This document shows, piece after piece, positions 35,386 through 44,556 of a stretch of DNA of 64,000 nt. Position numbers and translations under genes: made by a program. The notes under the pieces were generated by a model, which searched no databases, was not told where the DNA came from, and saw only the letters and a list, made by a program, of their open reading frames with translations. Source of the stretch: Clostridia bacterium (lineage in GTDB: Bacteria > Bacillota > Clostridia > Christensenellales > UBA1242); the NCBI GenBank assembly GCA_900768545.1, contig CAAGDD010000003.1, positions 62,001 to 126,000 on the forward strand, read 5' to 3'. Position 1 is the first letter of the stretch. Each line of letters starts with the position of its first letter.

Positions 35386-35413
35386 ATTATACACATTTTC
35401 AAACAAATTGCAA
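35386..35413 (-). promoter_or_regulatory. Promoter of tRNA-Ser(UGA)
   Basis: Minus strand TTGCAA (35413-35408), 16-base spacer, TATAAT (35391-35386). Confidence 0.6.
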
Positions 35414-35600
35414 GCGATTTTTAAAAATTTTTCGTTTCGCGTCTTAAATATGAAAATTTTTAAATTTGAAACTTGACAAATTTTTGCTTTAACATTAAAC
35501 AGAAACAAACAAAATTAAAGTGTGCTCTGTTTATTTGATTTTTGCAAGCCGTCGCCCGCCTATTTGATATCTAACAGAATTTGATTGATCGACTTTCAAT

Positions 35601-36362
35601 TTACTCTTGGTCGATTGATTTATCTTCGGTCTTTGAATTTTCGACAGATTGAGCAGCAAGTTTCTTTTTCTTGACCGCTTCCACAATCATCGAAGGTGTA
35701 TGAGCAAGCGTAATTAGCACGACACCGATCGCCACCAAAGTGAAGAAATATGCAAACCAGCCGTTATTCAAATTTAAAACTGGAAGGTTTGCCAAAGGTG
35801 GCTCAACCAAATAGAAAAAGTTTGTGTGATAAGTTTGCAAAGCGCTATTCGCCCAAAGCATAACCACCATCAAAGCACCGAGTGTGCACAAATTTCGAAG
35901 CCAAACTTTCAAGCCAAGATCAACATTTTTGGTGCAAATATTGTGCAACGAATACCACAAAATCCCCGAATGAAAGAAGTAACATTGATAGGCATAAGGT
36001 GCTTTGAAATCCGATCCGCTAGTTGACATAAAAATCGCCAAAAGCCCGCCGATGATCCCGATTGGAACGATAAACCCCAAAACTTTTTTCTTGCGTTCTT
36101 CGTTTTTCGAAAGAAGTTCATAAAAGAACAAGAATATCAAAATTGAGCACAAATGGAGTGGAAGCGATCCGGCGTTTAACACCATTCCGCCGCCCGAAAC
36201 TTTTTTCATGTGTGTAAAAATTTTGCACAATTCGCTAGCAATACTGATCCCGCAAATAATATAAGTCGCTGTTTTAAAACTGAATTTAAAACGCAGCGAA
36301 AAGAACAGCATTATGCCGACAAACGAAAAACAAATGCAAAGCCACGCGATATATTCACCCAT
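35601..36362 (-). CDS. YwaF/TIGR02206-like integral membrane protein
   Basis: A 253-residue protein with about seven transmembrane segments and a charged C-terminal tail (EAVKKKKLAAQS onward). The segment AGSLPLHLCSI, with a conserved His after a Pro-Leu turn, and HSGILWYSLHN in a later helix match the YwaF/TMEM164-like family, whose function in bacteria is unknown. Its ribosome site GGAGTG lies inside the end of the kinase gene (1-base gap), so the two are coupled. A second family member (37.1 kb) lies on the other side of the kinase gene. Confidence 0.75.
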   Translation of the reverse strand: MGEYIAWLCICFSFVGIMLFFSLRFKFSFKTATYIICGISIASELCKIFTHMKKVSGGGMVLNAGSLPLHLCSILIFLFFYELLSKNEERKKKVLGFIVPIGIIGGLLAIFMSTSGSDFKAPYAYQCYFFHSGILWYSLHNICTKNVDLGLKVWLRNLCTLGALMVVMLWANSALQTYHTNFFYLVEPPLANLPVLNLNNGWFAYFFTLVAIGVVLITLAHTPSMIVEAVKKKKLAAQSVENSKTEDKSIDQE

Positions 36363-36363
36363 T

Positions 36364-36921
36364 TTACTTCACTCCTTGGCAATATTTTTCATATTCATAA
36401 ATCAAATCTTCGGCAAGTTCTTCAGGCGTTTTTGAAGAAGAGTCCATAACAAAATCGAAGTTTGACATATCGTTGTTGTCGATGCCGTAAATCATTTTGT
36501 ATCTTTCATTTTCAAGTTTGCGGCGATTTATCAAAGATCTGCGCGCTTCTTTTGCGTCGGTGTATTTTTCTTTTCCTTCACGGTCAGAAGCGAGAAGCCT
36601 GTTGACCATTTCGTCTTCGTTTAAATCTACAAAAACCTTGAAAGACTCTGGAACAAAATGCCAAGCGCAACGGCTGTCAAAAACATATTTTTGCCCCCTG
36701 TATTTTTTGCCAAGTTCGGCTGTTTTTTGATCAATGAATCTGTCAAATTCTGGGTCGCTCATACAATATTGATTAAACTCTTCGGCGTTCATTCCGCGCT
36801 TTTTTGCTTCTTCTTTGAAGATGTCGCCCACGCCAATTCGAACAAACCCATATTTGTCAACCAAGATTTTTGCGATACTTGATTTTCCGCTGCAAGGCTT
36901 TCCTGTAATTGTGATAATCAT
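36364..36921 (-). CDS. Cytidylate-kinase-like NMP kinase
   Basis: A 185-residue P-loop kinase: GKPCSGKSS at residues 7-15, GVGDIF, then DSRCAWHF and the LID-like segment RLLASDREGKEKY. This is the archaeal/short type of cytidylate kinase (Cytidylate_kin2) that phosphorylates CMP or dCMP; whether it is the housekeeping enzyme or a paralogue cannot be told here. ATG 36921 follows TTAGGAGAG. It is the first gene of a two-gene operon with the YwaF-like gene. Confidence 0.82.
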   Translation of the reverse strand: MIITITGKPCSGKSSIAKILVDKYGFVRIGVGDIFKEEAKKRGMNAEEFNQYCMSDPEFDRFIDQKTAELGKKYRGQKYVFDSRCAWHFVPESFKVFVDLNEDEMVNRLLASDREGKEKYTDAKEARRSLINRRKLENERYKMIYGIDNNDMSNFDFVMDSSSKTPEELAEDLIYEYEKYCQGVK

Positions 36922-37021
36922 ATAACTCTCCTAAATTTTTTATATTTTAACATAAAACTTTTGATAGGCAAAACGATTAAAAAGTTTTGCGCAACAATTT
37001 TTGTTGAACTGTTTATATTGT

Positions 37022-37050
37022 TTGTTCAAATTTCGACAATATGCTATACT
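37022..37050 (+). promoter_or_regulatory. Promoter of the 37.1-kb YwaF-like gene
   Basis: TTGTTC (37022-37027), 17-base spacer, TATACT (37045-37050), 8 bases before AAAGGAG. Confidence 0.6.
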
Positions 37051-37073
37051 CTGCATATAAAGGAGAAAATATT

Positions 37074-37916
37074 ATGGTTTTTTGGTCTAAAATGCACCTT
37101 ATTACACTTTTACCAACAATGATAATAATGATTGGCGTTTCGATTCTTATTTCTTATCTTTTAAGAAAGAAATCCCAAAAGATAAAAATTATCCCTTTGC
37201 AAGTGCTTTCTGCTATCGCGATTGGGCTTGAAATAGCAAAACAAATAATAGGAATTGTTGATGGTTATGATACGTATTGGCTTCCATTTCATTTTTCGTC
37301 TATATTTTTGTTTTCTTCTGTTGTGGTATGCTTTTTCACATATAACAAAACAAACTGGTTTGCAAGATTTTCAAACTCATATTTTTCTACATATTTGACG
37401 ATGATGTTTGTTTTTATGGCTGTATATCCAGAAATTATTTACTCTGGCGAAACTATCACAAACTTTTCAGCAAACTTTTTAAATGCCCACACAATCATTT
37501 ATCACAACATTGTTTTGTTTGCATTCTTCTTGATGATCGGTTTAAATTTTTATGAAAAGAAAACAAAGTTTGGCTTGATGTCTGCTGTTTTAGGAAGTTT
37601 CTGCTACGGAATTGTTGGTGGAACTATGGCAACCATTTTGAAAACAAACTACAACAGTTTTTACTTTTGTCAAGTTGCGCCCATTGAACAAATCAGACAA
37701 TCACTTGTAAATTCGTTGGGATTTGGTGGACAGATTATTTATGTAATGATGATATTGGCGGCAACAATTTTCTTCTCGATTGTTTGCTATGGAGTGTTTA
37801 GACTTATTGTCTGGTTAAAAGAATTGATTTTCAAACAAAAAAATCAACTTATATCTCAAAAGGAAGTTTCTGACAATCAACCTGTGGACACAAATGCACA
37901 AACTGATCAAAAATAA
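37074..37916 (+). CDS. Second YwaF-like integral membrane protein
   Basis: A 280-residue protein with seven predicted transmembrane segments. WLPFHFSSIFLFS and HTIIYHNIVLFAFF carry histidines at the positions equivalent to the other family member at 35.6 kb. The C-terminal 35 residues are hydrophilic and Gln/Asn-rich. ATG 37074 follows AAAGGAGAAAATATT; the track's longer frame would begin in the -10 region. It is monocistronic and divergent from the kinase operon. Sequence similarity to its partner is low, so the pair is an old duplication. Confidence 0.72.
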   Translation: MVFWSKMHLITLLPTMIIMIGVSILISYLLRKKSQKIKIIPLQVLSAIAIGLEIAKQIIGIVDGYDTYWLPFHFSSIFLFSSVVVCFFTYNKTNWFARFSNSYFSTYLTMMFVFMAVYPEIIYSGETITNFSANFLNAHTIIYHNIVLFAFFLMIGLNFYEKKTKFGLMSAVLGSFCYGIVGGTMATILKTNYNSFYFCQVAPIEQIRQSLVNSLGFGGQIIYVMMILAATIFFSIVCYGVFRLIVWLKELIFKQKNQLISQKEVSDNQPVDTNAQTDQK

Positions 37917-38062
37917 ATCTTTTGTTTTACAATATTCTAAAAAAGTGTTGAGATTTTTTTGAGAATGTGTTAAAGTATATGTGAAGTTTGTTGATTTTGA
38001 AAAATCAACCGAAAAGGAAGATTTGCGCAAAAGCAAATTAAGGAGAAAAAGGAGAAATTAAA

Positions 38063-38872
38063 ATGCGTTCTTGTGAAGGAATAGGAAAAAACATTGAACA
38101 AGCAATTCAAAATGCTTTGTTGGAACTTAAAGTTCCAAGAGAAGATGTTGACATCAAAATTTTGAGTGAAGGTGGCTTTTTGAAAAAGGCAAAAGTTTTG
38201 GTTTCGATATCTGCTGATGCCGTTGAAAAATACGAAAAGAAAGAAGAAAACAAAAGAAGAATCGAAGACGATGCTGACGACGATTTTGTTGGCGAATTTT
38301 TGAAGAAAAAACTTGAATCTTTGAAAGAAGAAGAAAAGATTGCTCCAAAAGAAACAAAGATTATTGTTGATGAAGAAATTTCAATTGTTGAGCCAGTTCA
38401 AGAAGAAGTCAAGATAGAAAAAAGAGAAAGAATGTCTGCCGAAGAGTTTTTGAAAGGTTTGCTCAAATCATTGAACGTTGAAGCAGAAATTGAAAGAAGC
38501 GAAGACGAAAGATATGTGACTTACAATCTCAAAGGTGACGACCTTAACGACCTTATTGGTCACCACGGCGAAGCAATGCTCGCTCTTACACAAATTATGC
38601 CAATCATTTGCAAAAATGAAAACGGGAAGAGAGTTTTGCTTGACGTAGAAAATTATCGTCAAAAGAGAAAAGAATCTTTGATTGAACTCGCAAAGCGCAC
38701 TGCGGATAAGGTTGCAAAAACAAGAAGATATTTTAAGTTTGAGCCTATGGACGCCAGCGAAAGAAAAATTATTCACACCACTCTTCAAGATGATGACAGA
38801 GTAACAACTTTGAGCAAAGGTGAAGAACCAAACAGATATTTGATCGTGTTCCCAAAAGAATATGAAGACTAA
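38063..38872 (+). CDS. khpB: RNA-binding protein KhpB (Jag)
   Basis: A 269-residue cytoplasmic RNA-binding protein that normally follows yidC. The N-terminal Jag_N domain (about residues 1-50), an acidic, lysine-rich linker (about 55-125), a KH domain with the GDDLNDLIGHHGEAM loop near residue 170, and a C-terminal R3H domain (KRKESLIELAKRTADKVAK) appear in the usual order. It affects cell division and elongation in Firmicutes. The start follows AAGGAGAAATTAAA. In this genome it is not next to yidC, which lies 21.6 kb away on the other strand. Confidence 0.93.
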   Translation: MRSCEGIGKNIEQAIQNALLELKVPREDVDIKILSEGGFLKKAKVLVSISADAVEKYEKKEENKRRIEDDADDDFVGEFLKKKLESLKEEEKIAPKETKIIVDEEISIVEPVQEEVKIEKRERMSAEEFLKGLLKSLNVEAEIERSEDERYVTYNLKGDDLNDLIGHHGEAMLALTQIMPIICKNENGKRVLLDVENYRQKRKESLIELAKRTADKVAKTRRYFKFEPMDASERKIIHTTLQDDDRVTTLSKGEEPNRYLIVFPKEYED

Positions 38873-38878
38873 AAAAAT

Positions 38879-38905
38879 AAAGATGTCGATTTGACATCTT
38901 TTTAT
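38879..38905. terminator. Terminator after khpB
   Basis: AAAGATGTC/GACATCTTT 9-bp stem then T5; it can also serve the convergent 38902 gene. Confidence 0.8.
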
Positions 38906-39552
38906 TTTTCAAAATCTTTTTCGTCTGTTTTAAATGTCTTTGCATAAGGATTTGTAATTTTAAAAACTCCATAAAGCCCATAATTGTAACGATAATGTTT
39001 TTCTGGTTTTGAATAACTGTCAACATATCGAGAATCGCCCATTTTGCTTGACCAACTCCCGTCTTTTTCTTCTTTCATGAGATGAATATCATCGGCTACA
39101 ACACTAAAATATACGGCGATTTTCCACTGATTGTCTTGGTCGAGTTTTTCTTTCAGTGAACTATTTTCGATTTCTAGTCCTGCGGCTTTGACAAAATTTA
39201 TAAGCTCTCTCATGTCATTTTCGGCATTTTTAAATTTTATATTTTTGAAATCGAAAAAACTGCAACGATCTCTCCAACCGAATCTATATTCTTTCAAAAG
39301 TTCTTCGGTCAAATTGAAACATGAATGTCCAAAACAATTGACCAAACAGCCACTGTCCCAACCCTTGACTTTGGTGTTATATTCCTGATATCCGCGACTT
39401 GGACAATATCCGTCACGAAAAATCAAATTCAGTTTCAAAACGGTCGAAGTTTTGCCGGGCGTTAAAGTTCTTGCTTGCTTCAAAAATCTTTTGAGTTCGC
39501 TAGGCGACTTTGTTTTTTCAAGGAAAAGTTTTTGATATTTTGTTCTTATCAT
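38902..39552 (-). CDS. Hypothetical protein with possible cysteine-protease-like motif, 216 aa
   Basis: This gene interrupts the khpB-mnmE order and lies on the opposite strand. No signal peptide. VNCFGHSCFNL near residue 92 and DDIHLMKEEKDGSWSSKMG near 154 resemble an arrangement I recall from some papain-like secreted peptidases and toxins (N-C-x-x-H, then D-x-H, then DG-W-x-x-K). The similarity is motif-level only and the family is not certain. There is no clear ribosome site before ATG 39552. Basic N-terminus, otherwise mixed. A foreign insertion in a core operon is likely. Confidence 0.6.
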   Translation of the reverse strand: MIRTKYQKLFLEKTKSPSELKRFLKQARTLTPGKTSTVLKLNLIFRDGYCPSRGYQEYNTKVKGWDSGCLVNCFGHSCFNLTEELLKEYRFGWRDRCSFFDFKNIKFKNAENDMRELINFVKAAGLEIENSSLKEKLDQDNQWKIAVYFSVVADDIHLMKEEKDGSWSSKMGDSRYVDSYSKPEKHYRYNYGLYGVFKITNPYAKTFKTDEKDFEK

Positions 39553-39632
39553 ATTTTAATTATATTTCAAAAAAAGTTTGTTGTCAATATCAAAATCTTG
39601 ATTTTTATATAACATAATGATATAATATTTTT

Positions 39633-40970
39633 ATGGAAAAGACAATAGCGACAATTTCAACACCTTTGGCAAAAGGTGCAATAGCAATCGTAAGAATGAG
39701 TGGAGCAACAGCAAAAGATGTTGCTCTAAATATTTTTTGCGCAAACAATTTGACAAGTGAAAATATCAAATCAAGATATATGTATTTTGGAAAACTTAAA
39801 CTCGACGAAAACACTTTTGAAGAATGTTTGATGGTTTATTTCAAAGCGCCATTTTCTTACACTGGCGAAGATTTGATTGAATTTCAGGTGCATGGCGGAG
39901 TTTTGCTTTCTCAAAAAGTTTTGGACGTTTGCCTTAAAAATGGAGCGACTTTGGCAGAGCCCGGCGAGTTTTCAAAACGGGCATTTTTAAATGGAAAAAT
40001 CACTCTCGACAAGGCGGAAGCAATCGTTGGCGAAATTGATGCAGAAAGCGAAGCGGAACTTAAAAACAGCCTTCAAATCACAAATGGAAAGCTTGCAAAA
40101 CAGATTTTTGACGAACAAGAAAAGCTCAAATATATGCTTGCTGAACTTGAAGTTGGAATGGATTATCCAGACGAGGTTGAAGAGTTGAATTTGAAGCTTG
40201 ATATCAAAAACAGATTGAAAGAAATTTTGGACGAAAATGAAATTTTGCTCAAAAACTCTCAAAATGCAACCTATTTAAAAAATGGAATTAATGTCGCCCT
40301 TGTTGGAAAAACGAATGTTGGAAAAAGCAGCGTTATGAACGCACTTTTGGGGCAAGATCGCGCGATAGTGACAGATATTCGAGGCACAACCCGTGACAGC
40401 ATAACCGAAAGTTTTTTATACAACGGCATAAAAATCAATCTTGTTGACACTGCTGGGATTCGAAAAACAAACGACATTGTTGAAAGCATTGGAATTGAGA
40501 AAAGTTATGAAAGCATAAACAAAGCAGATCTTATTTTGTTTGTTTTGGACGGCAGTGAACTTTTTGATGATGAAGACAAACAAATTTTTGACGCCGTGAA
40601 AGACAAAAAATATTTGGTTGTTGTAAACAAAGCGGACAAACAAAGAAAAACCGATAAGTTTGAAAACGAGATTGAAATTTCCGCTTTGAAAAATCAAAAT
40701 ATCGAAAGTTTGAAGCAAAAGATCTTTGATATGATTTTGTCGGAGCAATTTGATATAAACTCTCTTACAATCACAAATCAACGCCAAACAACAATCTTGA
40801 AAGATGCAAAGCGTCAAATCAAAGAGATTTTAAACAGCGAAAATATTTCGCTTGATGTTTTGACGATGCTTATTAAAAATGTTTGGAATACACTTGGAAA
40901 AATCACAGGCAACACAGAAAATGAAGACATTATCGATCTTATTTTCTCGAAGTTTTGTCTGGGCAAATAA
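39633..40970 (+). CDS. mnmE: tRNA modification GTPase MnmE
   Basis: A 445-residue protein that with MnmG makes the cmnm5 group on U34 of certain tRNAs. The N-terminal folate-binding domain (about residues 1-120, TISTPLAKGAIAIVR) is followed by a helical domain. An inserted Ras-like G domain has G1 GKTNVGKS at 225-232, the DTAG switch, and NKAD. The C-terminal CxGK motif reads CLGK at the very end. The first in a run mnmE-mnmG-rsmG on the plus strand. No ribosome site is obvious before the ATG; translation may be leaderless-like or use an internal A-rich site. Confidence 0.97.
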   Translation: MEKTIATISTPLAKGAIAIVRMSGATAKDVALNIFCANNLTSENIKSRYMYFGKLKLDENTFEECLMVYFKAPFSYTGEDLIEFQVHGGVLLSQKVLDVCLKNGATLAEPGEFSKRAFLNGKITLDKAEAIVGEIDAESEAELKNSLQITNGKLAKQIFDEQEKLKYMLAELEVGMDYPDEVEELNLKLDIKNRLKEILDENEILLKNSQNATYLKNGINVALVGKTNVGKSSVMNALLGQDRAIVTDIRGTTRDSITESFLYNGIKINLVDTAGIRKTNDIVESIGIEKSYESINKADLILFVLDGSELFDDEDKQIFDAVKDKKYLVVVNKADKQRKTDKFENEIEISALKNQNIESLKQKIFDMILSEQFDINSLTITNQRQTTILKDAKRQIKEILNSENISLDVLTMLIKNVWNTLGKITGNTENEDIIDLIFSKFCLGK

Positions 40971-40978
40971 GGATAAAT

Positions 40979-42865
40979 ATGATAGAAGAATATGATTCAA
41001 TAGTAATTGGTGCTGGCCATGCTGGCTGTGAAGCGGCTCTTGCTTTGGCGCGCACTGGAAATAAAACATTGTTGCTGACAATAAGCCTTGATGCTATCGC
41101 CTTTCTTGCTTGCAACCCTTCAATCGGTGGCACTGCAAAAGGACAACTTGTTGGCGAAATCGATGCCCTTGGTGGCGAAATGGGAATTATTGCCGATAAG
41201 ACCGCCCTTCAAATTCGAATGTTAAATCGCGGAAAAGGCCCCGCAGTTCAAAGTTTGAGAGCACAAGCGGATAAAAACGCTTATCACAGCGAAATGAAAA
41301 AGGTTTTGGAACAAGAAAAAAATCTCACAATAAGACAAGCCGAAGTTTCGAAAGTAGAAATTTTGCCAGATGGACAAAAGCTTGTTACAACAAGTTTAAA
41401 CTTGAAATATCAAGCCAAAAGCGTTGTGTTTGCGACAGGGGTTTATCTTAAAAGCGAAATCATCATCGGCAGCCACAGAGAAAAAGTAGGTCCAAACGGC
41501 TTTAAAAACAGCAGCACGCTTTCTGATAGTTTGAAAGATCTAGGAATAAAACTTCTTCGTTTTAAAACCGGAACACCTGTTCGACTTCACGCTCGCAGCA
41601 TTGATTATTCGCAAATGGAAGTCCAAAAAGGTGACGACGATATCCCTTCGTTCTCGCTCATGACTGAAGGGAAGGTTGAAAACAAATGCGACTGTTATTT
41701 GACTTATACTACAAGCGAAACTCACAAAATTATTCGTGACAATCTTGACAAAGCGCCTGCAATTTCTGGGGAAATCAAGGGGATTGGCCCAAGATATTGC
41801 CCTTCGATCGAAACGAAAGTTGTGCGTTTTGCCGACAAAGAAAGACATCAACTTTTCTTGGAGCCTGAAGCGTTTGACACCAAGGAACTTTATCTTCAAG
41901 GTTTTAGCACTTCGATGCCGGCCGATATTCAAGAAGAAATGGTTAAGTCTGTTATTGGCTTGAAAAATGCTGAGATTATGCGTGACGCCTATGCGATAGA
42001 GTATGACTGCATTGAGCCAACTCAATTAAATCCAACGCTCGAACTTAAAACGATCAAAGGTCTGTTCTTTGCGGGACAAATCAATGGAACAAGTGGATAT
42101 GAAGAAGCCGGCGCGCAAGGGATTGTTGCTGGAATTAACGCAAGTTTGTATAATCAAGGAAAAAAACAACTTGTTTTGAAACGCAGTGACGGATATATCG
42201 GTGTTTTGATTGATGATATTGTCACAAAAGGCACAAATGAGCCTTACAGAATGATGACGAGCCGTGCCGAATATCGACTTTTGCTTCGCCAAGACAATGC
42301 GGATATGCGTTTGACTGAAATTGGTCGAAGAGTTGGGCTTGTTGACGATGCTCGTTATGCAAAATTTTTGGCTAAAAAAGAAAAACTTGCTGCACTTGAA
42401 GAAAAACTTGATCAAAAAGTTAAAGTTGATGAAAATATGAAAAAACTTTTTGAAGAAAATGGCGAAAATTTGCCAAAAGAAAGTATGAAGCTTCGTGATA
42501 TTTTGAAACGAAACAATATTGACATTTTTAAACTTAATAATGTTTATCATATTTATGAAAACGAAGATCGTTTGATGCTTGAAATCATAAACACCAAAAT
42601 TAAATATGAAGGATATCTTAAACAACAGCAAGAAGATGTTGAAAAAATGCTCTCTAACGAATCTGTGTTGATTCCTGCTGAATTTGATTATTTTTCAATC
42701 GGAGGAATTCGTCAAGAAGCAAAAGAAAAACTATCAAGAATCAGGCCATTGAATTTGGGGCAAGCGTCAAGAATATCGGGCGTGTCGCCTGCCGATGTTT
42801 CAGTTTTATCAATTTGTGTTAAAAAATTTGTGAAAGAACATCAAAATAACGACAAAAACTCATAA
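40979..42865 (+). CDS. mnmG: tRNA uridine-5-carboxymethylaminomethyl modification enzyme MnmG
   Basis: A 628-residue FAD protein, the partner of MnmE. FAD motif GAGHAGCEAA at residues 11-20; CNPSIGG.AKG near 47 and the GTSGYEEAGAQG segment near 369 are characteristic, and the C-terminal helical tRNA/MnmE-binding domain is present. ATG 40979 lies 8 bases after mnmE behind AAGGATAA; a longer frame overlaps the mnmE end without a ribosome site. Full length. Confidence 0.97.
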   Translation: MIEEYDSIVIGAGHAGCEAALALARTGNKTLLLTISLDAIAFLACNPSIGGTAKGQLVGEIDALGGEMGIIADKTALQIRMLNRGKGPAVQSLRAQADKNAYHSEMKKVLEQEKNLTIRQAEVSKVEILPDGQKLVTTSLNLKYQAKSVVFATGVYLKSEIIIGSHREKVGPNGFKNSSTLSDSLKDLGIKLLRFKTGTPVRLHARSIDYSQMEVQKGDDDIPSFSLMTEGKVENKCDCYLTYTTSETHKIIRDNLDKAPAISGEIKGIGPRYCPSIETKVVRFADKERHQLFLEPEAFDTKELYLQGFSTSMPADIQEEMVKSVIGLKNAEIMRDAYAIEYDCIEPTQLNPTLELKTIKGLFFAGQINGTSGYEEAGAQGIVAGINASLYNQGKKQLVLKRSDGYIGVLIDDIVTKGTNEPYRMMTSRAEYRLLLRQDNADMRLTEIGRRVGLVDDARYAKFLAKKEKLAALEEKLDQKVKVDENMKKLFEENGENLPKESMKLRDILKRNNIDIFKLNNVYHIYENEDRLMLEIINTKIKYEGYLKQQQEDVEKMLSNESVLIPAEFDYFSIGGIRQEAKEKLSRIRPLNLGQASRISGVSPADVSVLSICVKKFVKEHQNNDKNS

Positions 42866-42907
42866 AATTGACAATTTTTTGCAAAAAATATAAAAAGGAA
42901 AGCAAAT

Positions 42908-43609
42908 ATGAAAAATTTGAAAGAAATTTTTGCTAAATACAACTTAAATTTAAGCGATAAGCAATGTGACGAATTTGAGTATTTTTACAAAAATCAACTG
43001 CTTGAAGAAAATAAAATTCAAAATTTGACCACCGTAACAGAAGAACAAGATGTGATAGTGAAACACTTTTTGGACAGTGTTTTGCCAGCAGAATATTTTG
43101 AAAATACTGCAAAGGTGGTAGATGTTGGCTCTGGAGCAGGTTTTCCTGCGATTCCGCTCAAAATTTATCGCCCGGATCTTGATATAACAATGGTTGACAG
43201 TCTTCAAAAGCGCGTAAATTTCTTAAACAGATGTGTTGATGAGCAAAAATGGCAAAACATTCATGCAGAGCATGCGCGTGTTGAAGATTTTGCAAAACAA
43301 AATCGAGAAAAATTTGATATTGCGACCGCTCGTGCTGTCGCTTCGCTTAATACTTTGGTTGAATATTTGTTGCCACTTATTAAAATTGGTGGAAAAGCAA
43401 TTATATATAAGTCTACAAAACTTGATGAAGAACTTGTTGAAGCAAAAAATGCGATAAAAATTCTTGGCGGCGAAGTTGAACTTGTTAAAGATTATCATAT
43501 TGATGAAGCAGATTGCGAGCGAAAAGTTTTGGTTATTAAGAAGATTTCACATACTCCACCAAAATATCCACGCGACAAAAACAAAGCAAGACTTGTCCCA
43601 TTAAAATAA
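42908..43609 (+). CDS. rsmG: 16S rRNA (guanine527-N7)-methyltransferase
   Basis: A 233-residue SAM-dependent methyltransferase that modifies G527 of 16S rRNA. SAM motif VVDVGSGAGFPAIPLK is near residue 69, LNTL..Y and the DSL.KR..FL segment follow, and the AR.VA.L signature is present. Start ATG follows AAAAGGAAAGCAAAT, 42 bases after mnmG, so it is cotranscribed. The C-terminal basic tail (KYPRDKNKARLVPLK) is normal. Confidence 0.96.
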   Translation: MKNLKEIFAKYNLNLSDKQCDEFEYFYKNQLLEENKIQNLTTVTEEQDVIVKHFLDSVLPAEYFENTAKVVDVGSGAGFPAIPLKIYRPDLDITMVDSLQKRVNFLNRCVDEQKWQNIHAEHARVEDFAKQNREKFDIATARAVASLNTLVEYLLPLIKIGGKAIIYKSTKLDEELVEAKNAIKILGGEVELVKDYHIDEADCERKVLVIKKISHTPPKYPRDKNKARLVPLK

Positions 43610-43734
43610 AATTTATTAAAAATTATCAAAAAATCACAAAAAATAGAGAAATTTTATCAAAAAAACTTAAAAATTTTGTTATTTTTCTTTATTTTTTTTA
43701 TTTTTTTATGTATAATTTGTATAAAGGAAGAACT

Positions 43735-44556
43735 ATGGGAAAAATTATTGCTTTTGCAAATCAAAAAGGTGGGGTTGGAAAAACAACAACCTGTATCAAT
43801 GTTGCTACTTATATGGCGCTTATGGGAAAAAGAGTTTTAATTTTGGATATTGATCCACAAGGAAACGCGACCAGTGCTGTTGGCATCACAAAAACCAAAG
43901 ATCTTAAGACTATTTATGACCTTATTGACGGTCAAAGTTCCTATGATGAAGTTATACAGCCTACTATTGTTGAAAATTTGTACATAATTCCTTCGACAGT
44001 TGATTTGGCTGGGGCTGAAGTTGAGCTTATTCAAATTCCGCAAAGAGAAAAAGTTATCAAAAGAATCCTTGATGAGATTAAAGAAAGTTATGATTTCATA
44101 CTTATCGATTGTCCACCATCACTTGGATTGATCACTGTAAACGCTTTAACGGCGTCTGACAGCGTTTTGATACCTATGCAATGTGAATTTTTCTCAATGG
44201 AAGGCATTACTCAACTTATGAACACGATTCGATTGATTAAATATCATTTGAATCCAGACCTTGAAATTGAAGGCGTTGTTATGACAATGAAAGACAAGCG
44301 TTCAAACTTCACAAATCAAGTTAGCAACGAAATTATCAAATTCTTCAACAAGAGCGTTTATTTGACAACCATTCCAAGAAACATTCGTTTGGCGGAAGCG
44401 CCAAGTCATGGCTTGCCAGTTGCGTTATATGATGCAAATTCGAAAGGTGCTGAAGCTTATTTGAGTTTAGCTGAAGAAATTTTGAAAAGAAATAAAATGC
44501 CTTATACAAAAATTTCGAAACTTCGTAAAATAAATTATAAAGGAGATAAGTTATGA
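43735..44556 (+). CDS. parA: Chromosome-partitioning ATPase ParA (Soj)
   Basis: A 273-residue deviant Walker-type ATPase: KGGVGKTT at residues 11-18, DIDPQGNAT at about 43, DCPPSLG at about 122. It works with ParB-parS in chromosome segregation and, in Firmicutes, regulates DnaA. ATG 43735 follows GGAAGAAC; the track's longer frame would start inside the TATAAT box (near 43711). Overlaps parB by four bases. Confidence 0.96.
   Translation: MGKIIAFANQKGGVGKTTTCINVATYMALMGKRVLILDIDPQGNATSAVGITKTKDLKTIYDLIDGQSSYDEVIQPTIVENLYIIPSTVDLAGAEVELIQIPQREKVIKRILDEIKESYDFILIDCPPSLGLITVNALTASDSVLIPMQCEFFSMEGITQLMNTIRLIKYHLNPDLEIEGVVMTMKDKRSNFTNQVSNEIIKFFNKSVYLTTIPRNIRLAEAPSHGLPVALYDANSKGAEAYLSLAEEILKRNKMPYTKISKLRKINYKGDKL

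Noticed and set aside
35388..35396. TTATACACA as a DnaA box
   Set aside because: It coincides with the -10 region of the tRNA-Ser(UGA) promoter and is solitary.
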